The notes beneath the pieces were generated by a model. The model did no database searches and was not told the DNA's origin. It saw only the letters and a list, made by a program, of their open reading frames with translations. DNA of 11,756 bases from Winogradskyella sp. UBA3174 (lineage in GTDB: Bacteria; Bacteroidota; Bacteroidia; Flavobacteriales; Flavobacteriaceae): positions 1 to 11,756 of the forward strand of contig NZ_DEXW01000072.1 of assembly GCF_002364335.1 (NCBI RefSeq), in the 5' to 3' direction. The position numbers were made by a program, and so were the translations under genes. This document shows positions 1 through 6,380 of this stretch, piece by piece; the first letter of the stretch is position 1, and every line of letters starts with the position of its first letter.

Positions 1-1715
1 GGGTTTATGTCGGGTTGAGGGGAAATACCTAATGTAATAATACTTGTAGCAAAACAATTTGTTCCGTTTGCTTCAGCCCTTACAAAAACAACTTCACCAT
101 CTGCACCATTATAAGGGTTAGTTCCTGCAATTGCAGCTGCGCCATTATCAGCATCTACTTGCAGATTATGGAATGTAACTGTATAATCTGCTTCAGCTAA
201 AGGATTTAATATGTTAGCAATTTCTAAATCTAAATTAAAATCAGCAGTTGCAGTTTGACTGCACTCAGCTAAAACTAAATCATTAAGTGTAAATGTATCT
301 GCAATAGCTATAATCACCTCATCTTCTGACGTACAAGGGTCTCCAAAAATGGCATCAACACCATCAGCAATCAGCGTGTATGTACCTGACTGAGTAGCTG
401 TTAATGTAGAGCCTGTTTCTCCTGGTATTTCTACACCATCTAATTGCCATTCAAACGTGTTAAAAGTTCCACTAAAATCTGGATCAATTAAATAACTATC
501 ACCATTACATAATTCTTGATCATCCCCTAAATCTACTTGACAAATAATATCACAATTTGTAGTAGCAGTAGAACTAGGATTAAGTTCTAAATTAATAAAC
601 CCTGCATTCCCACTAAAATTAGTTACAAGTAAAACGAAAAATGAATTAGCAGGTGCATTAGGTATATCTATCTGCTCTGTTGCAGATCCTGAATAACTAC
701 AATCTACTTCAGTTGTCGCATTTAAATCATCTGCACCACATTCTGGTTGTGTAAAAGGTCCCCAAATAATAAAATCAACATCATTTCCTGCACCTGTTTG
801 ATCTGGACCTGTTGTTTGTGTTAATGTAAAACTTAAACTACCAGCAGTATCACCTGTCTGAAGAAAATACCATCTTGGGTTAGGTTCACTTCCTAAACAA
901 CCATAATCAATACCTGCTTCAGCATTTCCTGAACCTGTAGGTGAAGGTACATTACTAATGCCAGAGCAAATTGGCAAAGCACCAGCACATGAATCATTAT
1001 CTAAAACATCTACTTGTATTGAACTATCAGTTGCTGAACAACCTAAAGGATTAGTATCTGTAACCGTAAGAGTAACTATATATGTACCTGGATTAGGGTA
1101 AGCATAATTAACCGACTCACCTATTAGTGTATCACCATTTCCAAAATCCCATGTATAAGTCGCACCTGTTCCATCAGTAGAAAACGTAGCACTACCATCA
1201 AATATAATTTGCTCACCTGGATCTACTTCAACAGTACCTGCAACTGCTGCTGGGTTTGTACTGTCAATAGATGCTATTATAGTCTGGCATGGCGTAAAGC
1301 ATTGTATGTTTGCAGCCCAACCGTCAGCAGTTCCAGTACCATTAGAAATAAACTCTATAGTTAAACAACCTGATGCATTAGCTTCTGATGCACTAACAGT
1401 AAAAGCACCAACAGGACCTGCGAAAGAGCCTAATAATGGTGCAGTAATATCATCACCATCATAAATATTCATTGTGTCTACATTCAGACCTTGTTGTGTA
1501 AAAAATTCTGTGAATTCTAATGACACAAAATCACCTACTACATCAGAACATATCGTTGTAACTAAATTTTCATCAATACTATAAAAGCCAAATTCACCTC
1601 CTGAATCATAGAACACATCTGTACATTGACTAAATGTACCGTTCTGCATAGTGATATCTTGTGAGAATGAAATAGATGTAAAAATGAGGATAAATAGGAG
1701 TAAAATATTTTTCAT
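1..1715 (-). CDS. Large secreted CUB/PKD multidomain protein, N-terminal part (partial, probable T9SS cargo)
   Basis: The frame is open from an ATG at 1715 to the left edge, giving 571 residues without a stop; the C-terminus is missing. Residues 1-19 form a signal peptide (hydrophobic LLLFILIF, cleavage probably near SFSQ). Residues about 31-139 look like a CUB domain: four cysteines (31, 56, 117, 139), a NIYDGDD motif and a closing GWAANIQC. Residues about 147-236 form a PKD domain (TYTWDFGNGD, then a YPNPGTYIVTLTVTD strand). Residues about 240-385 are a cysteine-containing beta-rich module (PRWYFLQTGD, DVDFIIWGPF), 390-470 an Ig/PKD-like module (GTYTLIADG), and 475-565 another beta module common in large Bacteroidota surface proteins. 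Such proteins often end in a gliding-motility-type (type B) T9SS sorting domain, but that end lies outside the window. The role is probably adhesion or binding at the surface; no catalytic domain is visible. A 153-residue secreted protein is encoded 22 bp upstream, so the two may be co-transcribed. Confidence 0.9.
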   Translation of the reverse strand, partial: MKNILLLFILIFTSISFSQDITMQNGTFSQCTDVFYDSGGEFGFYSIDENLVTTICSDVVGDFVSLEFTEFFTQQGLNVDTMNIYDGDDITAPLLGSFAGPVGAFTVSASEANASGCLTIEFISNGTGTADGWAANIQCFTPCQTIIASIDSTNPAAVAGTVEVDPGEQIIFDGSATFSTDGTGATYTWDFGNGDTLIGESVNYAYPNPGTYIVTLTVTDTNPLGCSATDSSIQVDVLDNDSCAGALPICSGISNVPSPTGSGNAEAGIDYGCLGSEPNPRWYFLQTGDTAGSLSFTLTQTTGPDQTGAGNDVDFIIWGPFTQPECGADDLNATTEVDCSYSGSATEQIDIPNAPANSFFVLLVTNFSGNAGFINLELNPSSTATTNCDIICQVDLGDDQELCNGDSYLIDPDFSGTFNTFEWQLDGVEIPGETGSTLTATQSGTYTLIADGVDAIFGDPCTSEDEVIIAIADTFTLNDLVLAECSQTATADFNLDLEIANILNPLAEADYTVTFHNLQVDADNGAAAIAGTNPYNGADGEVVFVRAEANGTNCFATSIITLGISPQPDIN

Positions 1716-1737
1716 TATACTGAATTTTCAGTTAAAA

Positions 1738-2199
1738 TTAGTTTTGAGTTCTATATTGTGAAGTAACCTGAATAAAGTAATTTGTGCTATCTATGCGATA
1801 AACATAAGTTCCGTTAGCGAAGAAATCTAATTTGTACTTCAATGGATTAAAATTTGAAATATCAAATTTCGAGTCTCTTTTTAGGTTTTTATTGTGGTCG
1901 TCAAACAACGGTATTTCAGATAACATTTTTGTTTGCTTCTGCGCTTTAGCATTTACTTCTTCATAAATAAGAATTCTATTTCTAAGTAAGTGCTTTATAT
2001 CTTTTAAAAATGTTTCATTATTAAAAACCAGTTCCTTTGATTTTGATTGAAAGACTTCTTTAATCATTGCGGTCTCTTTCTTATTTAAAGGTGCTTCAAC
2101 ATTAGTTGGATAATCTATTTGAATTTTTGAATTTTCTTGACCAAATGTCAAAATGCTTACTATTAAAAAAGGTACTAGAACTGATAATTTAAGATTCAT
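1738..2199 (-). CDS. Small secreted protein of unknown function (153 aa)
   Basis: I do not recognise this family. The ATG at 2199 begins a clear signal peptide (residues 1-20, core VLVPFLIVSILTFG, cleavage probably before Q21), which supports both start and export. The mature part is charged and lysine-rich. Residues about 61-95 look helical (FLKDIKHLLRNRILIYEEV), and the C-terminal 40 residues look beta-rich, with FFANGTYVYRIDSTNYFIQV. There is no lipobox cysteine, in fact no cysteine at all, so it is probably periplasmic or exported. The leader is A-rich without a Shine-Dalgarno motif, as usual in Bacteroidota. It ends 22 bp before the large CUB/PKD protein gene on the same strand, so shared transcription is plausible. 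No convincing promoter match was found upstream on this strand. Function unknown. Confidence 0.8.
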   Translation of the reverse strand: MNLKLSVLVPFLIVSILTFGQENSKIQIDYPTNVEAPLNKKETAMIKEVFQSKSKELVFNNETFLKDIKHLLRNRILIYEEVNAKAQKQTKMLSEIPLFDDHNKNLKRDSKFDISNFNPLKYKLDFFANGTYVYRIDSTNYFIQVTSQYRTQN

Positions 2200-2325
2200 T
2201 TTTTGTGGTTTTATTCAATCTCGAAAATTAAGAAAATTTTAGGAATATGAATGTTACTTAGTCAACGATATTTAGTAGTTCAACGGTTTTAAATATATAA
2301 CAGTTATAATAATAAATCTCCTACC

Positions 2326-2356
2326 TTAAGGATACTGTATTTATTGTTTATCTTTG
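2326..2356 (+). promoter_or_regulatory. Probable folE promoter (Bacteroidota type)
   Basis: TATCTTTG at 2349-2356 matches the Bacteroidota -7 element TAnnTTTG. At the expected 20-nt spacing upstream lies TTA (2326-2328), a near match to the -33 TTG. Transcription would start around 2361, leaving a leader of about 30 nt before the ATG at 2393. The -33 element sits inside a CCTTAAGG palindrome (2324-2331), whose meaning is unknown. Confidence 0.55.
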
Positions 2357-2392
2357 CCATCTGTTTTTATTAAACGAATAATTCTTTTGGAA

Positions 2393-3070
2393 ATGAAAAT
2401 CGATAGTGGTTTTAATGATAGTGATGCCTTAGGAGATGACCATGTTGGATCTTCTTCTAAAACACCTTTAAGAGCTGATGCTTTTAAGCTATCTGATAGT
2501 GAAAAAATTGATAGTATTAAAGGTGATGTAACACGTATTTTAGAAACATTAGGGCTGGACCTTAATGATGATAGCCTAAGTGGTACACCAAAGCGTGTTG
2601 CTAAAATGTTTGTTAACGAAATTTTTGGAGGGTTAAACCCGGATAAGAAGCCAAGTGCATCAACATTTGATAATAAGTATAAATATGGGGAAATGCTTGT
2701 AGAAAAAAACATTACAGTTTATTCTACATGTGAGCATCATTTATTACCAATAGTAGGCCGAGCGCATATTGCTTATATTTCTAATGGCACTGTTGTTGGC
2801 TTATCTAAAATGAATAGAATTGTTGATTATTTTGCAAAACGACCTCAAGTACAAGAGCGCTTAACAATTCAAATAGTTAAAGAGCTTCAAGATGTATTAA
2901 ATACAGAAGATGTTGCTTGTGTTATGGACGCTAAACATTTATGTGTAAATTCTAGAGGAATTAGAGATATAGAAAGTAGCACTGTAACGTCTGAGTTTGG
3001 TGGAAAATTTAAAGAAACAGAAACACGTAGAGAATTTTTAGACTACATACAATTGGACACTCAGTTTTAA
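2393..3070 (+). CDS. folE: GTP cyclohydrolase I
   Basis: Catalyses GTP to 7,8-dihydroneopterin triphosphate plus formate, the first step of tetrahydrofolate (and pterin) synthesis, in the cytoplasm; family members form toroidal decamers. From the ATG at 2393 the protein is 225 residues, the usual size. The core is unmistakable: zinc ligands C113 and H116 in STCEHHLLPIVGRAH, catalytic-type H115, third zinc ligand C184 in DAKHLCVNSRGI with H182, and the tunnelling-fold segment GLSKMNRIVDYFAKRPQVQE. The C-terminus (SSTVTSEFGGKF, then a REFLDYI helix) is also typical. An in-frame TTG at 2354 would add 13 residues, but it lies within the -7 promoter element, so the ATG is preferred. The following gene, cysS, has its own promoter. 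Confidence 0.95.
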   Translation: MKIDSGFNDSDALGDDHVGSSSKTPLRADAFKLSDSEKIDSIKGDVTRILETLGLDLNDDSLSGTPKRVAKMFVNEIFGGLNPDKKPSASTFDNKYKYGEMLVEKNITVYSTCEHHLLPIVGRAHIAYISNGTVVGLSKMNRIVDYFAKRPQVQERLTIQIVKELQDVLNTEDVACVMDAKHLCVNSRGIRDIESSTVTSEFGGKFKETETRREFLDYIQLDTQF

Positions 3071-3071
3071 C

Positions 3072-3102
3072 TTGTTTTCTCGAAACTAGTTGTTTAGCTT
3101 TG
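3072..3102 (+). promoter_or_regulatory. cysS promoter (Bacteroidota type)
   Basis: TTG at 3072-3074, a 20-nt spacer, then TAGCTTTG at 3095-3102, an exact TAnnTTTG match. It starts 2 nt after the folE stop codon and fills the 57-bp gap. The predicted transcription start is near 3107, about 21 nt before the cysS ATG, so cysS, yidD and perhaps genes beyond can be transcribed independently of folE. Confidence 0.7.
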
Positions 3103-3127
3103 TTTACAAATTTTTCAAATTCGCATC

Positions 3128-4612
3128 ATGCCGTTATACGACAATCATACTATAAAAATATACAACACACTTTCTGGTGAAAAGGAAGTTTTCGAACCTA
3201 TTACAAATGGACATATAGGTATGTATGTTTGTGGACCAACGGTTTATAGTAATGTTCATTTAGGTAACGTTAGAACATTCATGTCTTTTGATATGATTTT
3301 CCGTTACTTTAAGCATTTAGGTTATAAGATTCGTTATGTGCGTAATATTACGGATGCTGGTCATTTAGAAAATGATGATGATGTTGGTGAAGATAAAATC
3401 ACTAAAAAAGCGAGATTAGAAGCCATAGAACCTATGGAAATTGTTCAGCGTTATACGGTTGATTTTCATAATGTACTAAACACTTTTAATTTCCTACCGC
3501 CAAGCATAGAGCCAACGGCAACTGGACATATTATTGAGCAAATTGAACTAATTCAGAATATTATAGATAATGGCTTTGCTTATAACGTCAATGGCTCTGT
3601 ATATTTTGATGTTCATAAGTATAATGAATCTAACGATTACGGTATTTTAAGTAAACGAAAATTAGAAGACCTTATACATAATACACGGGCATTAGATGGA
3701 CAAAGTGATAAAAAAAACCCTCAGGATTTTGCACTTTGGAAAAAAGCAGAACCTACACATATTATGCGTTGGCCATCTCCTTGGAGCGATGGTTTTCCTG
3801 GCTGGCACTTAGAATGTACAGCGATGAGTACTAAGTATCTTGGTGACTATTTTGATATACATGGTGGAGGAATGGATTTAAAATTTCCTCATCACGAATG
3901 TGAGATTGCTCAAAACCAAGCAGCAAAAGGCCAAGACCCTGTTAAATATTGGATGCATGCCAACATGCTAGAACTTAATGGAGCTCGTATGAGTAAATCT
4001 TCTGGCAATTATATAAATCCGGCTGAATTATTATCTGGTGATAATGACATTATGTCTAAAGCTTATAACCCAAGTGTTATTAGGTTTTTTATGATGCAAG
4101 CTTCTTACAAGAGTGTGTTAGATTTGACTGATGATGGTTTAAAAGCCGCTGAAAAAGGGTTTAACAGATTAATGGATGCCATTGGTTTAATAGATAAACT
4201 AAAGCCGAGTGCTGCGACATCGTCATTTCATGTTTCTGATTGGAAACAGAAATGTTATGATGCTATGAACGATGATTTTAATACTCCTATTTTAATCGCT
4301 GTACTTTTTGATGCTGCAAAGTTTATAAATCAGATAAAAGACGGAAGTGCTACACTATCGCAACACGACTTAGAGCTATTAAAAGAAACTATTGAAGCAT
4401 TTACTTTTGATGTATTAGGTTTAGTTGATACTGCAAAAGAAAACACTGGCATAGATAAATTATCTGGAGCTGTAGACATTCTAATTAATTTAAGAAAAGA
4501 AGCACGACTTAATAAAGATTTTGCTTTATCTGATAAGATTAGAGATGAATTAATAGCCGCTGGGATTCAATTACAAGACGGTAAAGATGGCACTACTTTT
4601 ACGACTAACTAA
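3128..4612 (+). CDS. cysS: Cysteinyl-tRNA synthetase
   Basis: Charges tRNA-Cys with cysteine at the expense of ATP, in the cytoplasm; class I aminoacyl-tRNA synthetase. The 494-residue length is within the family range. Visible landmarks: the N-terminal MYVCGPTVYSNVHLGN with the class I signature as HLGN (44-47) instead of HIGH; catalytic zinc ligands C35, C230 (GWHLEC), H255 and E259 (FPHHECEIAQ); the KMSKS loop as RMSKS (287-291, followed by SGN); and the C-terminal helical DALR-like and anticodon-binding region, which includes MNDDFNTP and the LNKDFALSDKIRDEL helix that closes most CysRS proteins. The ATG start fits the promoter 26 nt upstream. The stop is 2 nt before the GTG of yidD, so the two are almost certainly one transcript. 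Confidence 0.96.
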   Translation: MPLYDNHTIKIYNTLSGEKEVFEPITNGHIGMYVCGPTVYSNVHLGNVRTFMSFDMIFRYFKHLGYKIRYVRNITDAGHLENDDDVGEDKITKKARLEAIEPMEIVQRYTVDFHNVLNTFNFLPPSIEPTATGHIIEQIELIQNIIDNGFAYNVNGSVYFDVHKYNESNDYGILSKRKLEDLIHNTRALDGQSDKKNPQDFALWKKAEPTHIMRWPSPWSDGFPGWHLECTAMSTKYLGDYFDIHGGGMDLKFPHHECEIAQNQAAKGQDPVKYWMHANMLELNGARMSKSSGNYINPAELLSGDNDIMSKAYNPSVIRFFMMQASYKSVLDLTDDGLKAAEKGFNRLMDAIGLIDKLKPSAATSSFHVSDWKQKCYDAMNDDFNTPILIAVLFDAAKFINQIKDGSATLSQHDLELLKETIEAFTFDVLGLVDTAKENTGIDKLSGAVDILINLRKEARLNKDFALSDKIRDELIAAGIQLQDGKDGTTFTTN

Positions 4613-4614
4613 TC

Positions 4615-4851
4615 GTGAAAAAAATATTAACATATCCATTTTTACTTCTAATTAAAATTTATCAAACTTTTATATCACCTATAACTCCAGCAACTTGTAG
4701 GTATCAGCCAACGTGCTCTCATTATGCTAAAGAAGCTTTAGAGGTTCATGGTTTTTTTAAAGGAGGTTGGTTCGCTATAAAACGGATTTTTAGTTGTCAT
4801 CCTTGGGGAGGTAAAGGTTTTGATGCTGTCCCAAAAAAGGATGACAACTAA
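4615..4851 (+). CDS. yidD: Membrane protein insertion efficiency factor YidD
   Basis: Small membrane-associated protein thought to assist YidC in inserting and folding inner-membrane proteins. The 78 residues show the family pattern: an amphipathic N-terminal helix (LLLIKIYQTFISP), then CRYQPTCSHYAKEAL with C28 and C34, a GGWFAIKRIFSCHPWGG segment with C61, and KGFDAVP at the end. It begins with GTG 2 nt after the cysS stop, suggesting translational coupling; the nearest alternative start codons would cut into the conserved helix. The usual neighbours rnpA and yidC are absent. Oddities: the last codons and stop lie in the right arm of a 19-bp perfect inverted repeat whose left arm codes for IFSCHP, and a degraded direct copy of the 3' end lies 124 bp downstream. 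The terminal KKDDN may therefore be a recent replacement tail. Confidence 0.93.
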   Translation: MKKILTYPFLLLIKIYQTFISPITPATCRYQPTCSHYAKEALEVHGFFKGGWFAIKRIFSCHPWGGKGFDAVPKKDDN

Positions 4852-4855
4852 AAAT
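4786..4855. repeat. 19-bp perfect inverted repeat across the 3' end of yidD
   Basis: The left arm, 4786-4804 (ATTTTTAGTTGTCATCCTT), is the exact reverse complement of 4837-4855, separated by 32 nt. A further GGG/CCC pairing (4805-4807 with 4830-4832) could extend the stem past a 4-A bulge. The left arm encodes conserved yidD residues, and the right arm carries the last codons and the stop. In RNA this would be a long hairpin, but no U-tract follows on the plus strand, so it is not a textbook terminator. The right arm may be an inverted copy of the left. Confidence 0.85.
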
Positions 4856-4887
4856 TTGCCTTTACGCGCAAGTTCTCCCATTCACTA

Positions 4888-4908
4888 AAAATGTACTCCA
4901 TACATTTT
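4888..4908. repeat. 8-bp hairpin in the yidD-lgt gap
   Basis: AAAATGTA (4888-4895), a 5-nt loop CTCCA, then TACATTTT (4901-4908), a perfect stem. It is nested in a weaker inverted repeat: CCTTTA-CGCGCAAG near 4859-4872 against CTTGTGCG-TAAAGG near 4926-4942, 13 of 14 pairs plus a 3-nt bulge. No T-tract follows, so a terminator role is doubtful; it could be part of a dispersed intergenic repeat. Confidence 0.5.
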
Positions 4909-4918
4909 ATTAACGCTC

Positions 4919-4954
4919 TGTCTTCTTGTGCGAGATAAAGGTTTTGATCCTGTT
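4919..4954 (+). pseudogene. Degenerate direct copy of the yidD 3' end
   Basis: An ungapped alignment of 4919-4954 with 4795-4830 inside yidD (offset 124 bp) matches at 28 of 36 positions, including 17 of 18 over 4936-4953. Read in the corresponding frame it gives C-LLVRD-KGFDPV, keeping the yidD spacing from the cysteine to KGFD, and the P in GFDPV is closer to the usual family ending than the A in the intact gene. The frame continues for about eight codons to a TAA. There is no start codon or N-terminal part, so this is a fragment or repeat, not a gene. It may be the ancestral yidD tail, or a chance repeat. Confidence 0.4.
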
Positions 4955-4989
4955 TCCTTCAAAAGAAAATTAATAATACGTTAATCTCA

Positions 4990-5019
4990 TTTTCAAAACC
5001 TCTCAAAATATTATATTTA
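4990..5019 (+). promoter_or_regulatory. Possible lgt promoter
   Basis: TATATTTA at 5012-5019, followed by CACC, differs from the TAnnTTTG consensus in its last base only. The -33 region (TTTT near 4990-4993) is a poor match to TTG. If used, transcription would start near 5025 and give a very short leader before the ATG at 5039. The gap between yidD and lgt is 187 bp, which favours a separate promoter. Confidence 0.35.
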
Positions 5020-5038
5020 CACCATAAATAGAATATCT

Positions 5039-5863
5039 ATGTATTTATTACAAATTGATTGGGATCCTATAAAGTATATTGACTTAGGATTTTTTAAACT
5101 TCATTTTTACAGTATGATGTGGATTGTTGCCTTTATTTCAGGTTTCTACATTACTAAGCGTATTTACAAAAATGAAGGTGAGTCTGAAGAATCCTTAGAT
5201 TCTTTATTCATTTACTCTGTCCTTGGTATTATGCTAGGTGCTAGATTAGGGCATGTCATATTTTATCAACCCGAATTAATTACAGAAGACTTCTTTAGCA
5301 TCTTTTTACCTTTCAAATTTAAAGGTGGTTTTGAGTTTACAGGTTTCAGAGGTTTAGCTAGTCATGGTGCTGCAATAGCAATGATTATCTCAATGTATAT
5401 TTATAATAAAAAAGTATTACATAGAACTGTGCTTTGGATTTTAGATCGAGTCGTAATACCAGTTGCTCTGGGTGCGGTATTTGTAAGAATCGGAAATTTT
5501 CTTAATTCTGAAATGATTGGAGAATATACCAATAGCAAATTTGGTGTTATTTTTAGACAACTAGGTGATACACAGCCTAGACACCCAGGTCAACTTTATG
5601 AAGCATTTGGCTATATTTTTGTATTCTTAATTTTATTCTATTGCTATTGGAGAACTAAAAAGTCTGAGCAACAAGGTTTCTTATTTGGCATGTTCTTAGT
5701 TTTACTGTGGACCGTTAGATTCTTTGTGGAATATATAAAAGTAGTACAAAATCCAGAACGTGCGGATTGGCTCTTAAATACAGGCCAACTATTAAGTATA
5801 CCGTTTATATTAATAGGACTTTACTTTATGTTTCTTTATAAACCAAAAACAAAATCGGTTTAA
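5039..5863 (+). CDS. lgt: Phosphatidylglycerol--prolipoprotein diacylglyceryl transferase
   Basis: Inner-membrane enzyme that transfers diacylglycerol from phosphatidylglycerol to the lipobox cysteine of prolipoproteins, the first step of lipoprotein maturation. The 274-residue, multi-span protein carries the Lgt hallmarks: HFYSMMW near residue 22, the LGARLGHVIFY segment (66-76), a loop histidine H109 (ASHGAA) where the E. coli enzyme has HGGL, the signature VRIGNFLNSEMIG (149-161) with R150, N153, N156 and E158, RHPGQLYE (181-188), and WTVRFFVEY (224-232) with R227 and E231. At least six hydrophobic helices are evident. The stop overlaps the next gene's ATG (TAATG at 5861-5865), so the lipoprotein downstream is probably translationally coupled. 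Confidence 0.95.
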   Translation: MYLLQIDWDPIKYIDLGFFKLHFYSMMWIVAFISGFYITKRIYKNEGESEESLDSLFIYSVLGIMLGARLGHVIFYQPELITEDFFSIFLPFKFKGGFEFTGFRGLASHGAAIAMIISMYIYNKKVLHRTVLWILDRVVIPVALGAVFVRIGNFLNSEMIGEYTNSKFGVIFRQLGDTQPRHPGQLYEAFGYIFVFLILFYCYWRTKKSEQQGFLFGMFLVLLWTVRFFVEYIKVVQNPERADWLLNTGQLLSIPFILIGLYFMFLYKPKTKSV

Positions 5864-6363
5864 TGCAATTAAAAGCTTTATTAAAATATGCCTTAGTTAC
5901 CACAGTCCTTTTATCAGTTATTAGCTGTAAAGAAGACAAACCCTTAAAGTCTGAAGATAAAATTGTTCTTAGTTTTAAAAAAGAAGGTGTTTTAACTATA
6001 AATAAAGCAGTAACAGATTCTATTGTTAAAACATTAGATATAGAGATTGCAGATAACGAATACGAAACTCAAACCGGATTAATGTATAGAACTAAACTTG
6101 AAGCAAATCGAGGGATGTTATTTATATTTCCTGATGTACAAATGCGAAGTTTCTATATGAAGAATACTAAGATTCCTTTAGACATCATTTATATAGATAA
6201 AAATAAGACTATTATTAGCTTTCAAAAAAACGCTCAACCTTTTGATGAAACAGCGCTCCCATCTGATGCACCAGCAAAGTATGTGTTAGAAATAAATGGA
6301 GGATTTTCTGATGAGTGGCAACTTGAAATTGGTGATCATATTGATTTTGATGTTTTGAAGTAG
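5863..6363 (+). CDS. DUF192-domain lipoprotein
   Basis: 166 residues. The N-terminus is a lipoprotein signal: basic start, hydrophobic LLKYALVTTVLLSVISC, with lipobox VISC and lipidated C22. Residues about 57-163 match the DUF192 family: EIADNEYETQTGLMYRTKL, then GMLFIFPDVQMRSFYMKN, TKIPLDIIYID, and a closing PAKYVLEINGGFSDEWQLEIGDHI. The biochemical role of DUF192 proteins is not established. Starting on the last base of the lgt stop codon, it is very likely co-expressed with the enzyme that should lipidate it; whether that pairing is functional or simply operonic cannot be told here. A decayed gene follows on the same strand 17 bp after the stop. Confidence 0.9.
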   Translation: MQLKALLKYALVTTVLLSVISCKEDKPLKSEDKIVLSFKKEGVLTINKAVTDSIVKTLDIEIADNEYETQTGLMYRTKLEANRGMLFIFPDVQMRSFYMKNTKIPLDIIYIDKNKTIISFQKNAQPFDETALPSDAPAKYVLEINGGFSDEWQLEIGDHIDFDVLK

Positions 6364-6380
6364 ACAACTAAACTTAGTTA

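Noticed and set aside
1719..1732. ACTGAA-TT-TTCAGT inverted repeat in the 22-bp gap before the CUB/PKD gene
   Set aside because: A 2-nt loop cannot form a normal hairpin, and a 6-bp arm in AT-rich DNA is weak evidence for an operator.
2263..2270. Possible minus-strand -7 element (TATCGTTG) for the 153-residue secreted protein gene
   Set aside because: It has one mismatch to TAnnTTTG and no TTG at suitable spacing.
2341..2712. 123-codon minus-strand open frame opposite folE
   Set aside because: It is antisense to a well-conserved gene, and its predicted protein is serine/leucine-rich with no recognisable motif.
4937..4955. Sequence resembling a tRNA T-arm (AGG-TTTTGAT-CCT)
   Set aside because: No acceptor, D or anticodon stems surround it, the loop differs from TTCGANT, and the similarity to yidD explains it better.
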